This document shows, piece after piece, positions 50,485 to 59,595 of a DNA stretch of 64,000 bases. Made by a program: the position numbers and the translations under genes. The first letter of the stretch is position 1, and each line of letters opens with the position of its first letter. The notes under the pieces are model-generated. The model was not told the origin of the DNA. It saw only the letters and a list, made by a program, of their open reading frames with translations, and searched no databases. Location of the stretch: contig JADKDT010000009.1 in the NCBI GenBank assembly GCA_016714465.1, forward strand, positions 1 through 64,000, in the 5' to 3' direction. The DNA is from Candidatus Brachythrix odensensis (GTDB lineage: Bacteria; Chloroflexota; Anaerolineae; J036; Brachytrichaceae).

Positions 50485-51657
50485 CTACAGTTTGACGATA
50501 TCCGCCTGGCCGGTCATCCCCGGCAGCAGCTTGCGGGTGCTCGGATCGAGCGCGATCAGCACGGTGTAGACCGCTGTGCCGCTCTGCGTGCCCGACGACT
50601 GCGACAGCACAGCGCTGACTTTGCCCGTGAAGTCCTCGGTGTAGGCCTTGAGCCGAATGCTCACCGGCGCGCCGACCTTCATCGCCGCGACATCGCGCTC
50701 GACCAGATTGCTGGTCTTGAACTGCAGGGCTGACAGGTCGACCAGGGTGAATGCCGCGCCGGAGGGCATCGCGCCCACGACGGCTGCCACGTCCTGCACG
50801 ACGCAATCGCAGGGCGATACCAGGATGGCTTTGGCCAGATTCGTCTTTGCGCGATCGAGGACGCTTTGGGCCTGGCTGATCTGCAGCTCATTTCCCTTGA
50901 TCTGGGCCTCGCTCGGACCGGCCTTGAGCGCGTCCAGGCGCGCCTTCGCCGAGGTGATCGAGGCGCTGGCCTGGGTGAGGCTGCTCTGCGCGACCGGCTC
51001 CAGCGCAGTCTCGTAGTTTTGGCGGGCGGTCAGCATGCTTTCGTAGGCGCTGCCATACGAAGCCTCAGCCGATTTGCAGCCCGGCGCCTCGAGTCCGTCC
51101 TTTGTGCCGCACGCTCTGTCACGGCTGGCCTGGGACGAGAGATAGCCCAGCCAGGCGCTCTCGGCGCTGATTCGGGCATTGTCGATTTCGGTCTGGGTCT
51201 TGCCGGCTTTGGTCGTGGCGTAGCTGGCGTAGGCCGAATTCAAGGCGGCCTCGGCCGCGGCGATCGCTTCCTTGGTCGCCGGCACACTGCTGGCCGCGAT
51301 ATTGGCCCGCACCAGGTCAAGCGCCAGTTGCGCGTCGGTGACCGCGTCGCGCAGGGTGCTGTCATCGACGGTCGCCAGGATGTCGCCTGTCTTGACGGAT
51401 TGGCCGGCGCGAACATTGACGGCCGTGATCCGGCTGTTGGTGTCGAAACTCAGGCTGAGGGCCGTTTTGGCCAGGGTGAGCTCGCCGCTGGCGGAGACCG
51501 ATGCCCTGACCGGCACCGGCGTGGTCTGGGCCGCCGGCGCGGCCGCCACGGGCGCCGCGCGAGTAGGCACCTGGGTCGGTGTTGGCGCGCAGGCCGTCAG
51601 CGCGCCGGCAAGGCCGATGAGGATCGCGCGATGGGAGAGAGTACGCAGGAAGTTCAT
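50485..51657 (-). CDS. Efflux/export adaptor lipoprotein (HlyD/MacA-like), copy 1
   Basis: 390 residues. Lipobox LAGALTAC (Cys23), Pro/Ala-rich linker, then the two half-lipoyl blades (GELTLAKTALSLSF, VNVRAGQSVKTGDILATVDD and LVSPCDCVVQDVAAVVGAMP), an alpha-hairpin between them rich in Ala/Ser/Lys, and a beta-barrel (FKTSNLVERDVAAMKVGAPVSIRLK). Adaptors of this type bridge an FtsX-like permease to outer components. It is the last gene of the export operon. Two Cys in SPCDC are conserved in copy 2. Confidence 0.86.
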   Translation of the reverse strand: MNFLRTLSHRAILIGLAGALTACAPTPTQVPTRAAPVAAAPAAQTTPVPVRASVSASGELTLAKTALSLSFDTNSRITAVNVRAGQSVKTGDILATVDDSTLRDAVTDAQLALDLVRANIAASSVPATKEAIAAAEAALNSAYASYATTKAGKTQTEIDNARISAESAWLGYLSSQASRDRACGTKDGLEAPGCKSAEASYGSAYESMLTARQNYETALEPVAQSSLTQASASITSAKARLDALKAGPSEAQIKGNELQISQAQSVLDRAKTNLAKAILVSPCDCVVQDVAAVVGAMPSGAAFTLVDLSALQFKTSNLVERDVAAMKVGAPVSIRLKAYTEDFTGKVSAVLSQSSGTQSGTAVYTVLIALDPSTRKLLPGMTGQADIVKL

Positions 51658-51669
51658 GGTGAGTCTCGT

Positions 51670-53211
51670 TCAGCGGGTGCGGATGTCGGCCTGGCCGGTC
51701 ATCCCGGGCAGCAGGGCAACCGATGTGGAGTCGAGGTCGATGAGGACGGTGTAGAGCGCGGTGGTCGTCTGCAGCCCGGATGACAACGGCAGGACCGCCG
51801 CGACCTTGCCCGTAAAGGCCTGGTCATACGCCTTGAGCCGCAGGGTGACGGATTGCCCGGCTTGAATCGCAATGACATCCCGCTCGCTGATGTTGGTTGC
51901 CCGGAAGACAAGCGCCGTTGGAGCGATCAGGGTGATGTTGCCAGTGGCGTTCGCGCCCGGCGTCAACGTGACGGCTGTCACGACGCAGTCGCAGGGCGCC
52001 AGCAGGCGGGCCTTGGCCAGATCGCGCTCGGCCCGCGCGACGGTAATCCGGGCCTGTTCGAGTTGCAGGTCGTTGACTTTTTTCGTTTCAGTTGTCGGGC
52101 CGCTGACGAGCGCCGCCAGGCTGGATTGGGCCTGGGCGACGCTCGACCAGGCTTTCGACAGGGCATCGGTCGTCGCCGGCTTCTGGATGTCGAGATAGGC
52201 CTGATAGGACGAGCGTTCGCGCATCTCCGAGGTTTGGACACCATACTGGGCGGACTTGCAGGCGGGCTCTTTCTGCGCGTCAGCGGAGGGTGTGGCGCCG
52301 TTGCTGACATGGCAGGCCGAGTCGCGCCCGAGTTGGCTTGAATACAGCGAGTTCTTGGCCTGGTTCCAACTGCGCAACGCATTTGCGATGTCGGCTGCCG
52401 ACGACCCGTCGGCCAGATCGGCGTAGGCCGCCCAGGCCGACGAGACCGATGACTTGGCGACCAGAATATCGGAGTCTGTGGCGGGCTCGAGGCTGGCTGC
52501 GATGTTGGCCTGTTTCAATGTCAGCGCGTCCTGCGCCTGGCGCAGCGCGGTCTCGAGATCCGTGCGATCCAGCTCGGCGAGCAGATCGCCTTTCTTGACC
52601 GATTGGCCGACGATGACCCGCACAGCCGTCACCTTGCCGCTCGCTTCGAAAGCCGCCGCAATCTGGGGATTGGCAAGCGCCAGCGCGCCTGTGGCGGAAA
52701 CGCTCGCGACGGTCCCGCTTGCGCCTGCGGGAAGGGCCGTGGCCCGCGCGCCGGGAACCGCGGTCGCCTGGGCGGCTCCCGCCACAACGGAGGGTGGCAA
52801 CTCGGCGGGCACGGTGCCGGTGATTGGCCGGCCGGGATTAGGGCCGCGCCCCTGGCCCGTTCCGGTGATGGGGAAGGTGCCCGAGAAGGGGAACGTGCCC
52901 GAGAAGGGCAGTGTCCCAGTAAATTCGCCCTGCGGGCCGCCTCGTGGGCCGCCCTGGAACTGGCCGGGGCCGCCGCGGGTGATCGGGAGCGTGCCCGAGA
53001 TCTGGCCGCCCTGAAACTGGCCCGGCGGGCCGCCCCGGGTCTGGCCGGTCCCGGTGATCGGGCGGCCCTGGAATTGGCCGGGGCCGGGGGGCGCCCCGGC
53101 GTCTGGTGTGGCGGTTGCGGCTGGCGCGCCCTGGCAGGCGGCGAGCGCAAGGCAGGCCGCCAGGCCCAGGAATCGGCCCGCGCCGAGTGGTGTGAATAGA
53201 GACATTGTCAT
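51670..53211 (-). CDS. Efflux/export adaptor lipoprotein (HlyD/MacA-like), copy 2
   Basis: 513 residues. Lipobox LALAAC (Cys24), then about 130 residues of low-complexity repeats (GQFQGG, PITGT, LPFSGTFPFSGTFPITG), followed by the adaptor fold: VRVIVGQSVKKGDLLAELDRTDL, a helical hairpin, LLAPCDCVVTAVTL and FRATNISERDVIAIQAG. It differs from copy 1 mainly by the long Gly/Pro/Thr linker. Both start with the same carrier pattern and share PCDCVV, so they may form a mixed ring with the permease. Confidence 0.86.
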   Translation of the reverse strand: MTMSLFTPLGAGRFLGLAACLALAACQGAPAATATPDAGAPPGPGQFQGRPITGTGQTRGGPPGQFQGGQISGTLPITRGGPGQFQGGPRGGPQGEFTGTLPFSGTFPFSGTFPITGTGQGRGPNPGRPITGTVPAELPPSVVAGAAQATAVPGARATALPAGASGTVASVSATGALALANPQIAAAFEASGKVTAVRVIVGQSVKKGDLLAELDRTDLETALRQAQDALTLKQANIAASLEPATDSDILVAKSSVSSAWAAYADLADGSSAADIANALRSWNQAKNSLYSSQLGRDSACHVSNGATPSADAQKEPACKSAQYGVQTSEMRERSSYQAYLDIQKPATTDALSKAWSSVAQAQSSLAALVSGPTTETKKVNDLQLEQARITVARAERDLAKARLLAPCDCVVTAVTLTPGANATGNITLIAPTALVFRATNISERDVIAIQAGQSVTLRLKAYDQAFTGKVAAVLPLSSGLQTTTALYTVLIDLDSTSVALLPGMTGQADIRTR

Positions 53212-53231
53212 GATGATGTGCCGCGCGCGGC

Positions 53232-56200
53232 TTATCGCTCGCGCAGAATGGTGATGGCTTTCTGGCGGATCACGGGCTGGGTGGCCAGCGTTCCGCCCAC
53301 GACCGCGGCCACGACCACCATCGCGATGATGATGCCGGCGGTGTTGAAGTCGAAGGCGAACTTGAAGGGCAGGTCGTTTTGCAGGCGCTGGCTCAGGACA
53401 AAGGCATACCCGAGCAGGGTTCCAGCGATGATGCCGGCCAGACCGGCGGCCAGCGTTGTCACCACGGCCTCGCCGATGAAGATGCCGCGCAGCTCGGCCC
53501 GGGCCGCCCCGATCGCCTTGAGCATGCCGATCTCGACCCGCCGCCCCATCACGGCCGTATACATGACCGCGAGCACGCCGAAGATGGCGGTGACCATCGA
53601 GAGCAGGGTGAGCAGGACGATGAAGACCCGGCTTTGCTCGAGGGTGGCCCGGGCCGTGATGATCTGCTCGGAGGTCGCGACCAGGGTCATCCCGTTCTGG
53701 GTGCTCAGCGTGTTGCGCAGCGCGCGCAGCAGGGTGGTGTTGTTCACCCCGGGCTGGGTCGTGGCAAAGACCTTGTTCATCAGGTCTTTGCTGAGATCGA
53801 CTGATCCCAGGGCCGGGTCGTTCTGCAATTCGCGATACGTCTCGAGGTTGATCAGCACGCCGCTGCCGTTGGCCTCGCTGCTGGTGCGCGAGAAGTAGCG
53901 GCTGAACCCGGGGATGCGGGCGCCGACGGCCACGATGGTGAGCTTGAGCTCGTGGTCGTTGCCGGCGCCCTTGACCAGCAGGGTGTCGCCCACCCGCAGG
54001 TCCAGGGCAGTGCTCAGCGAATCGCCGATGATGGCCGCGCCGCGGTCTGTGGCCAGGCGGGTGAGCGCGCTCGCATCGCCGGCTGTCCAACGCAGCAGGT
54101 CGGCATACAGCACCTTGTTCAGGTCGTCCTGCACGCCGACCAGGTTGACCCGCGCGCTGCGCAGGCCAATCCGATCGCTGACCTGAATGCCGTTCAAAAG
54201 GTCGGCCACGCCGACAACGGTGGCGATGCCGGATTGGTTGCGGATCGTGGCGAAATCGGCGCTGGTCAGGATGGCGTCGGCGCGCTCCACCCGGCGAAAG
54301 ACCTGGAAGTCGGGGCCGCCGCCGCCGGCCGGCCGCACCTGGGCCACGACGGGCGCGCCGTTGTTGAAGCGCGAATCGGTCTCGACGTTGGCGTCCTGCA
54401 GGGCAAGCTGGGTGGCCAGCAGACAGGGCAGCACGCCGCTCATCACCACCATTAGCGAGATCAGGGCGTTCCGGCCCTTGCTGCGCAGCGAGTAGCGCCC
54501 GGCGAAGAAGGCGGCCTTGGGCGCGATCAGGCTGTACAGGGCGATCAGGACCCGTTCCAGGGGCGTGGTCAGAAAGTAGAACAGCAGCGCGATCCCGACA
54601 ACCATCAGGAGCAGCGACCCCGAGTTCAGCACGGTCTGGCCGGTCACATTCCCGCGGGTGAAGACTGTCGGCAGGGCGATCAGGATCACCCCGCTGAATA
54701 GGAGCATCACCACGCCGGCGATCAGCAGGCCTGTGTCGGCCCGCCGCTCGCGCAACGCGGTCAAATCTTCGAGGGTGGGCTGGTCGGCGGCCGACGGATT
54801 GAGGACAACCATCACCTTGGTGTTTGCGGCCTTTCGGGCAGGGCTGATCGTCGCCAGGGCCAGGACCGTGATGGTGATGGCGGTCGGGATCAGCACGGTC
54901 GACAAGGTCCAGTCGGCCCGCACCCCGGCGGGCAATTGCAGATTCGCCAGCACGATGGGCACAATGACGTTGTCGTTGATGAGCCGGCCGAGCAGCAACC
55001 CCACGACAATCCCGATCGCGCCGAGGGCCGCCACCTCGATGATGACGACTTCGTACAGCCGCGCGCGGGGCGCGCCCAGCACGCGCAGCACCGCAAGATC
55101 ATATTTCTGCTCGGCGACGGTGGTCGTCATCAGGGCGTTGACCATCAGGCCGATGATGCTCATGCTGAGCACGCCATACAGCGTGATGTAGGTCTGGGTG
55201 AAGGTGAAGGCCGACGAGGCGGTCTCGAGCTGCGCGTATTTGGGCAGGCTGACGCTGAATTCGGGCCCCAGCGACTTCTGCAAGTCGTCGCGCACGGTCT
55301 CGCCGACGGCTCGGGCCTCGGTCACGGTCGCCTTGGCATCGGTGGTGCCGCTGCCCTTGGACTGCCAGACCAACAGCATCCGATTGGCCTGTTCTGTTTT
55401 CCCAAGCCAGGCCTGGGCGTCTTCGAGCCGCATGATCAGGCCGTTGCTGACGCTGCTGCCCATGCCGGACAGGCTACCCACGCCGGCCACGACAAAGCGG
55501 GCCGTGAGTCGCGGGGCGCTGACCCCGGTGACAGCAGCCTCGCCCGCCAGGCGCTGGGCGGGAATGGCATAGGACAGCTCGACTTCATCGCCAGTCTGCG
55601 CCCCAAGCGTGCCGGCGGTGGTCGAATCCAGAAAGACCTGTCCCGCAGTGGGCGGATACACCCCGCCAGCCTGACTGGCGACCGAGCGCACCCGGTTGGT
55701 GGGTGATGCGTTGTTGAAGTTGGCGGGGGGGCCGCCCGGCCCGGGGTTGGGCGCGCCGCCACCAGGGAAGCCGCCACCCTGGCCGCCGCCCTGCCCGCCG
55801 GTCGTCCCGACCCGGATGCCGGCCACGCTGAGGCCAGTCGTGGCGCCGCTCGAGGCCGGCTGGGCGAGAGACAGAAGCGTATCGTTGTCGGCATCGATGG
55901 CGATCAGGGTGACGGCGTCGCCTGTGGAGGCGCCGACGCGGCGGGCCTCGATGCTGCTCTGGATGCGGGGGAGGGCCTGCGCGATCTGGGGGTACGCCGC
56001 GCGGGCCGCCGTGGAGACCGTGCCGGTGTCAAAGAATGTGCTGGCCGCAAGATCGCTCTTGGTGATGCTCAGGTCGTAGCCGCCCGTCTCGGCCCCAATG
56101 GTTTGGATGCTGAACTGGCGCTGAGTGTCGACCAGGGCCAGCAGGGCGCCAACCAGGGCCACCCCGATCGTGAGCGCGAGCGCGATGATGAGCGTGCGCA

Positions 56201-56243
56201 GTTTGCGCCGGCGCAGGGAACTGAGTACGTATTTCAGGCTCAT
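53232..56243 (-). CDS. Large FtsX/MacB-like ABC permease
   Basis: 1003 residues. An N-terminal helix (TLIIALALTIGVALVGALLAL), a long periplasmic part, a first FtsX core (ITLYGVLSMSIIGLMVNALM ... AALGAIGIVVGLLLGRLI), a middle pair of helices, a second periplasmic part and a second core (VFIVLLTLLSMVTAIFGVLAVMY ... LAAGLAGIIAGTLLGYAFVL). A Gly/Pro-rich insert (GGQGGGQGGGFPGGGAP) lies near residue 155. It is a duplicated FtsX permease, which with the ATPase probably exports lipoproteins or lipids or does mechanical work. Stop overlaps nothing; the next adaptor begins 20 bp later. Confidence 0.9.
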   Translation of the reverse strand: MSLKYVLSSLRRRKLRTLIIALALTIGVALVGALLALVDTQRQFSIQTIGAETGGYDLSITKSDLAASTFFDTGTVSTAARAAYPQIAQALPRIQSSIEARRVGASTGDAVTLIAIDADNDTLLSLAQPASSGATTGLSVAGIRVGTTGGQGGGQGGGFPGGGAPNPGPGGPPANFNNASPTNRVRSVASQAGGVYPPTAGQVFLDSTTAGTLGAQTGDEVELSYAIPAQRLAGEAAVTGVSAPRLTARFVVAGVGSLSGMGSSVSNGLIMRLEDAQAWLGKTEQANRMLLVWQSKGSGTTDAKATVTEARAVGETVRDDLQKSLGPEFSVSLPKYAQLETASSAFTFTQTYITLYGVLSMSIIGLMVNALMTTTVAEQKYDLAVLRVLGAPRARLYEVVIIEVAALGAIGIVVGLLLGRLINDNVIVPIVLANLQLPAGVRADWTLSTVLIPTAITITVLALATISPARKAANTKVMVVLNPSAADQPTLEDLTALRERRADTGLLIAGVVMLLFSGVILIALPTVFTRGNVTGQTVLNSGSLLLMVVGIALLFYFLTTPLERVLIALYSLIAPKAAFFAGRYSLRSKGRNALISLMVVMSGVLPCLLATQLALQDANVETDSRFNNGAPVVAQVRPAGGGGPDFQVFRRVERADAILTSADFATIRNQSGIATVVGVADLLNGIQVSDRIGLRSARVNLVGVQDDLNKVLYADLLRWTAGDASALTRLATDRGAAIIGDSLSTALDLRVGDTLLVKGAGNDHELKLTIVAVGARIPGFSRYFSRTSSEANGSGVLINLETYRELQNDPALGSVDLSKDLMNKVFATTQPGVNNTTLLRALRNTLSTQNGMTLVATSEQIITARATLEQSRVFIVLLTLLSMVTAIFGVLAVMYTAVMGRRVEIGMLKAIGAARAELRGIFIGEAVVTTLAAGLAGIIAGTLLGYAFVLSQRLQNDLPFKFAFDFNTAGIIIAMVVVAAVVGGTLATQPVIRQKAITILRER

Positions 56244-56258
56244 GGCTCTCCGTCAAAG

Positions 56259-57017
56259 TCAGGCGCCAGCGGCGTCTGACGCGTCGAGCTTCCCGTCGCG
56301 CATCTGGATAACCCGGTGGGCGAACTTGCTCATGCGCGGGTCGTGGGTGACATACACGATGGTGGTTCCGCGCTCTTTGTTGGTCGCCTCGAGCAGGCGC
56401 ATGATTTCGTAGGAGGTCTCGGTGTCGAGGTCGCCGGTCATCTCATCGCCGATGATGAGAGGCGGGTCATTGGCCAGGGCCCGGGCGATGGCAACCCGTT
56501 GCTGCTGACCGCCCGAGAGTTCGCTCGGGTAGTGGTTCATCCGGTCGGACAGGCCGACCGAGGCCAATAACTGCTGGGCTTTCTTGCTGCTGCGCCGGCC
56601 GGCCAGGACCATCGGGACCTGCACGTTTTCAAGGGCGGTAAAGCTGCTCAGCAGGTTGAAGTTCTGGAAGATGAAGCCGATCTTGTTCCGCCGCATTTCG
56701 GCCAGCTTCTCCTCGCTCAGGGCGATGACGTTCTGGCCGTCCACGTTGACGTGGCCGCGGCTGGCCGTATCCAGCCCGCCCACGATGTTGAGCATGGTCG
56801 TTTTGCCACTGCCGCTGGGTCCCATCAGGCACAGGATCTCGCCCCGGCGGACCTTGAGCGAGACGCCGCGCAGAGCGGGGACCGCTTCCTTGCCCATGAC
56901 GAAGCTCTTGTGCACATCGTCGATCTGCACGATGAAGTTTGGATCCGCGCCGTTGCCGTTTGCGCCCTTGGGAGCAGGCTCGGCGCTGCCTTTTGCGTCT
57001 GGTTTCTTGTCAAACAT
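56259..57017 (-). CDS. ABC transporter ATPase (LolD/MacB-type)
   Basis: 252 residues from MFDKKPD (ATG 57017). Walker A GPSGSGKTTML, Q-loop IGFIFQNFNLL, signature LSGGQQQRVAIARAL, Walker B LIIGDEMTGDLD and the His in YVTHDPRMS. Walker B has Met where Pro is usual (DEPTG). It powers the FtsX permease encoded 15 bp downstream. An N-terminal extension of about 30 charged residues precedes the ATPase. The longer in-frame start is the hairpin at 57111-57155. Confidence 0.94.
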   Translation of the reverse strand: MFDKKPDAKGSAEPAPKGANGNGADPNFIVQIDDVHKSFVMGKEAVPALRGVSLKVRRGEILCLMGPSGSGKTTMLNIVGGLDTASRGHVNVDGQNVIALSEEKLAEMRRNKIGFIFQNFNLLSSFTALENVQVPMVLAGRRSSKKAQQLLASVGLSDRMNHYPSELSGGQQQRVAIARALANDPPLIIGDEMTGDLDTETSYEIMRLLEATNKERGTTIVYVTHDPRMSKFAHRVIQMRDGKLDASDAAGA

Positions 57018-57110
57018 GGTGTGTGGCCCTCTCTGATGCCTCCGATACTTTAGCGCGGTCGCGCAAAGAAGTTGTTTAGAACGTGTGAGGGTTGCATTGA
57101 AACCGATTCC

Positions 57111-57155
57111 GTTGGGAGCGATATCCCGCGCTCCGCGCGGGATATCGCTCCCAAC
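57111..57155. repeat. Hairpin element (21-bp perfect arms, TCC/GGA loop)
   Basis: Arms 57111-57131 and 57135-57155 begin GTTGGGAGCGATATCCC; the loop is GGA on the reverse strand. It is in the divergent gap between the ABC ATPase and the response regulator, where it could insulate the two promoters. Confidence 0.88.
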
Positions 57156-57174
57156 ATTAGCCCGACAGGATTGC

Positions 57175-57216
57175 GAACATCTCCTGAACATCTTCCACAC
57201 ACAACCGGCGCATAAT
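57175..57216 (+). promoter_or_regulatory. Response-regulator-like direct repeat and -10 box
   Basis: GAACATCTCCT and GAACATCTTCC are 11-bp direct repeats (57175-57195), the spacing used by OmpR-type regulators. CATAAT (57211-57216) follows, with the regulator ATG at 57234. The arrangement suggests autoregulation of the two-component genes and perhaps control of the divergent export module. Confidence 0.6.
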
Positions 57217-57233
57217 CGATGCGAGAGTACGAA

Positions 57234-57917
57234 ATGGCAAAGACGATTCTGACAGTCGATGATAAGGAAAACGTGCGCACCCTCATTCGGGAGTATCTGA
57301 CCGAGGAGGGCTTTCGCGTTGTCACGGCCGAAAACGGCCAGACTGCGCTGTTTGTGGCCCGCCAGGAGAAGCCGGACCTGATCCTGCTCGATCTGATGAT
57401 GCCGGAGATGGATGGCACCTCATTCATTCGCGCATTTCGGAAGGAGAGCGACACGCCCATCATCGTGTTGACGGCCAAGCTCGAAGAGAGCGACAAAGTG
57501 CTCGGCCTCGAGCTGGGGGCCGATGACTACATCACCAAGCCGTTCAGCATGCGCGAGTTGCTGGCCCGAGTACACGCCGTGCTGCGGCGGGTCAATGGCA
57601 CGGCCAAGCCAAGCCCGGCCCTGCGGGTGGGGGACATCAGCCTGGACCGCGAGACGCGGGCAGTGTTGGTGAGCGGGGTCGATGTCAGACTGACACCGTC
57701 CGAGTTTGACCTGCTGGCGATCATGATGGCGTCACCCGGCCGGGTATATACCCGGGCCTCTTTGATCGAGGCCACCCAGGGATCATATTTCGAGGGCATC
57801 GCCCGGACCGTCGACGTGCACATTCGCAACCTGCGTGCAAAGATCGAGCCCAATCCTGCTGAACCGCGCTATATCGAGACGGTCTTCGGGATCGGCTACC
57901 GATTTGCGAGCAAATGA
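57234..57917 (+). CDS. OmpR/PhoB-family response regulator
   Basis: 227 residues. Receiver domain: MAKTILTVDDKENVRTLI, phospho-acceptor Asp in LILLDLMMPEMDG, and LTAKLEESDKVLGLELGADDYITKPF with the conserved Thr and Lys. The winged-helix output domain follows: LTPSEFDLLAIMMASPGRVYTR and VDVHIRNLRAKIE. ATG 57234 is preferred over 57219 because the family begins here and the -10 box is just upstream. The kinase starts 1 bp after the stop. Confidence 0.95.
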   Translation: MAKTILTVDDKENVRTLIREYLTEEGFRVVTAENGQTALFVARQEKPDLILLDLMMPEMDGTSFIRAFRKESDTPIIVLTAKLEESDKVLGLELGADDYITKPFSMRELLARVHAVLRRVNGTAKPSPALRVGDISLDRETRAVLVSGVDVRLTPSEFDLLAIMMASPGRVYTRASLIEATQGSYFEGIARTVDVHIRNLRAKIEPNPAEPRYIETVFGIGYRFASK

Positions 57918-57918
57918 C

Positions 57919-59595
57919 ATGCCGCGCACGATTACCGCCCGCTTGATCCTGGCCTTCCTGGTTGTGAGCATCACCGGTGTGGCGCTTGCGGCCGGGATCT
58001 CGTACTGGCTCACCCAGCGCGAGTTTATGCAGTTGTTCTACGATCAGACCCGCGATCGTTTTGTGGCGGAGGCGACCCAGTACTACCAGAGCCGGGGATC
58101 CTGGCAGGGGATCGAAACGGGATTGCGCTTTCGCGGTTCGGAATCGCGCCAATCGCAGCGCGATCCAGGCGGATCGTCCGAGCCGCGCGATCCCAGCGCT
58201 CCGCCTCCGGAACGCAGCAACCCCAGCCGCCAGTTCCCATCGTATTTTGTGCTTGCCGATCAAAGCGGGCGGGTCGTCATCGGGGCGAGCGGCATCCCCT
58301 CGGACACGCTGTTAACGGCCGTCCAGATCTCGGGCGGGACCCCCGTGGAGGTCAATGACGACCGGGTGGGCACAGTGGTGTCCGCAGGCGTTCCGCCTCT
58401 GGGTCCGCTGGAGGAGAGTTATCTCAACCGAACCAATCGCGCGCTGTTGTATGCGGCCGCGGGCTCGACCCTGCTGGCGCTCATCCTCGGGGTCATCCTG
58501 GCCCGCACCCTCACCCATCCGCTGCGCGATATGACCTTCGCGATCCGGGCGATGGCGCGGGGCGACCTGAAACAGGTGGTCAAGGTGTCCTCGACCGATG
58601 AGTTGGGCGAACTGGCCGCTGCCTTTAACCACATGAGCGCCGACCTCGACACGCTCACCCGGTCGCGGAGACAGATGACGGCTGACATCGCCCATGACCT
58701 GCGCACGCCGCTGACGGTGATCGGCGGCTATGTCGAATCCATGCGCGACGGCGTACTCAAACCGACCCAGGAACGGCTGGCGATCGTGGGCGGCGAAGTG
58801 CAACATCTGCAACGCCTGGTGGATGATCTTGGAACCCTGGCCCAGGCCGAAGGCGGCGAGATGCGCCTCAACCGGGAAAAGTTGGATCCAGCCGGACTCC
58901 TCCGAACGATTGCCAAAACCTATCAGCCCCTGGCTGAGAAACAAGGCATAACGGTCGTCGTGGATGCATCAGCCAATCTGCCCCGGATCCACGCCGATCC
59001 CGATCGGCTGACCCAGGTGTTTGGAAACCTCGTCACCAACGCGCTGCGCCACACGCCCAATGGCGGCGCGGTCACGTTTAGGGTCGAGACCAGGGGGAAC
59101 ACGGTCGGCCTGACGGTCTCAGACAGCGGAGAAGGCATTGCGCCTGAGGACCTTCCGCGCGTGTTTGACCGTTTCTATCGCGGGGATAAAGCCCGAACCA
59201 CGCATGGCGAGTCCGGGCTGGGCCTGGCGATTGCCAAGTCCATCGTCGAAATGCATGGCGGCACGATTGCGGCCGAAAGCCAGCCTGGCCGGGGCACGAC
59301 CATGCGGGTGACGTTGCCGGTGGCATCAGCGTATCGGATGAATCCCCCGGCTCCGCCGGAGAGATTCATCCGGGAAGCTGTTGTTCCTAGCTATTACGAT
59401 ATATACTACGATCATGAAATCCGCCGAGCTCAGCACCGCCGTCATCGAACACTGGCTGCGCGAGCAGCACATCGTCTCCCTGGCCCAGGCCGCGCGGGAG
59501 ACCGGCGTCTCGCTGCAGACCCTGTCATCGGCGGTCAGCTCCGGGCGCGTGCCGGCGTTGAAGATGCCGGACAAACGCCGCTATGTGCAGCTTGA
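57919..59595 (+). CDS. Sensor histidine kinase (C-terminal part of the frame doubtful)
   Basis: Open for 558 residues; the family would end near 59330. TM1 (LILAFLVVSITGVALAAGISYW), a periplasmic region with a Pro/Ser/Arg-rich middle, TM2 (LYAAAGSTLLALILGVILA), HAMP, then H-box ADIAHDLRTPLTVIGGY with the phospho-His, N-box FGNLVTNALRHTPNGG, and G-boxes DSGEGIAPEDLP and GLGLAIAK. After TMRVTLPVAS it reads through a hairpin and about 85 aberrant residues that overlap the next gene in another frame. The regulator is upstream and the export operon divergent. Confidence 0.93.
   Translation: MPRTITARLILAFLVVSITGVALAAGISYWLTQREFMQLFYDQTRDRFVAEATQYYQSRGSWQGIETGLRFRGSESRQSQRDPGGSSEPRDPSAPPPERSNPSRQFPSYFVLADQSGRVVIGASGIPSDTLLTAVQISGGTPVEVNDDRVGTVVSAGVPPLGPLEESYLNRTNRALLYAAAGSTLLALILGVILARTLTHPLRDMTFAIRAMARGDLKQVVKVSSTDELGELAAAFNHMSADLDTLTRSRRQMTADIAHDLRTPLTVIGGYVESMRDGVLKPTQERLAIVGGEVQHLQRLVDDLGTLAQAEGGEMRLNREKLDPAGLLRTIAKTYQPLAEKQGITVVVDASANLPRIHADPDRLTQVFGNLVTNALRHTPNGGAVTFRVETRGNTVGLTVSDSGEGIAPEDLPRVFDRFYRGDKARTTHGESGLGLAIAKSIVEMHGGTIAAESQPGRGTTMRVTLPVASAYRMNPPAPPERFIREAVVPSYYDIYYDHEIRRAQHRRHRTLAARAAHRLPGPGRAGDRRLAADPVIGGQLRARAGVEDAGQTPLCAA
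59335..59373. repeat. Degenerate hairpin element at the kinase 3' end
   Basis: CGGATGAATC and GATTCATCCG pair exactly; the inner stem CCCCGG/CCGGAGA is imperfect around CTCCG. It lies where the kinase is expected to stop and is part of its open frame. Confidence 0.7.
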
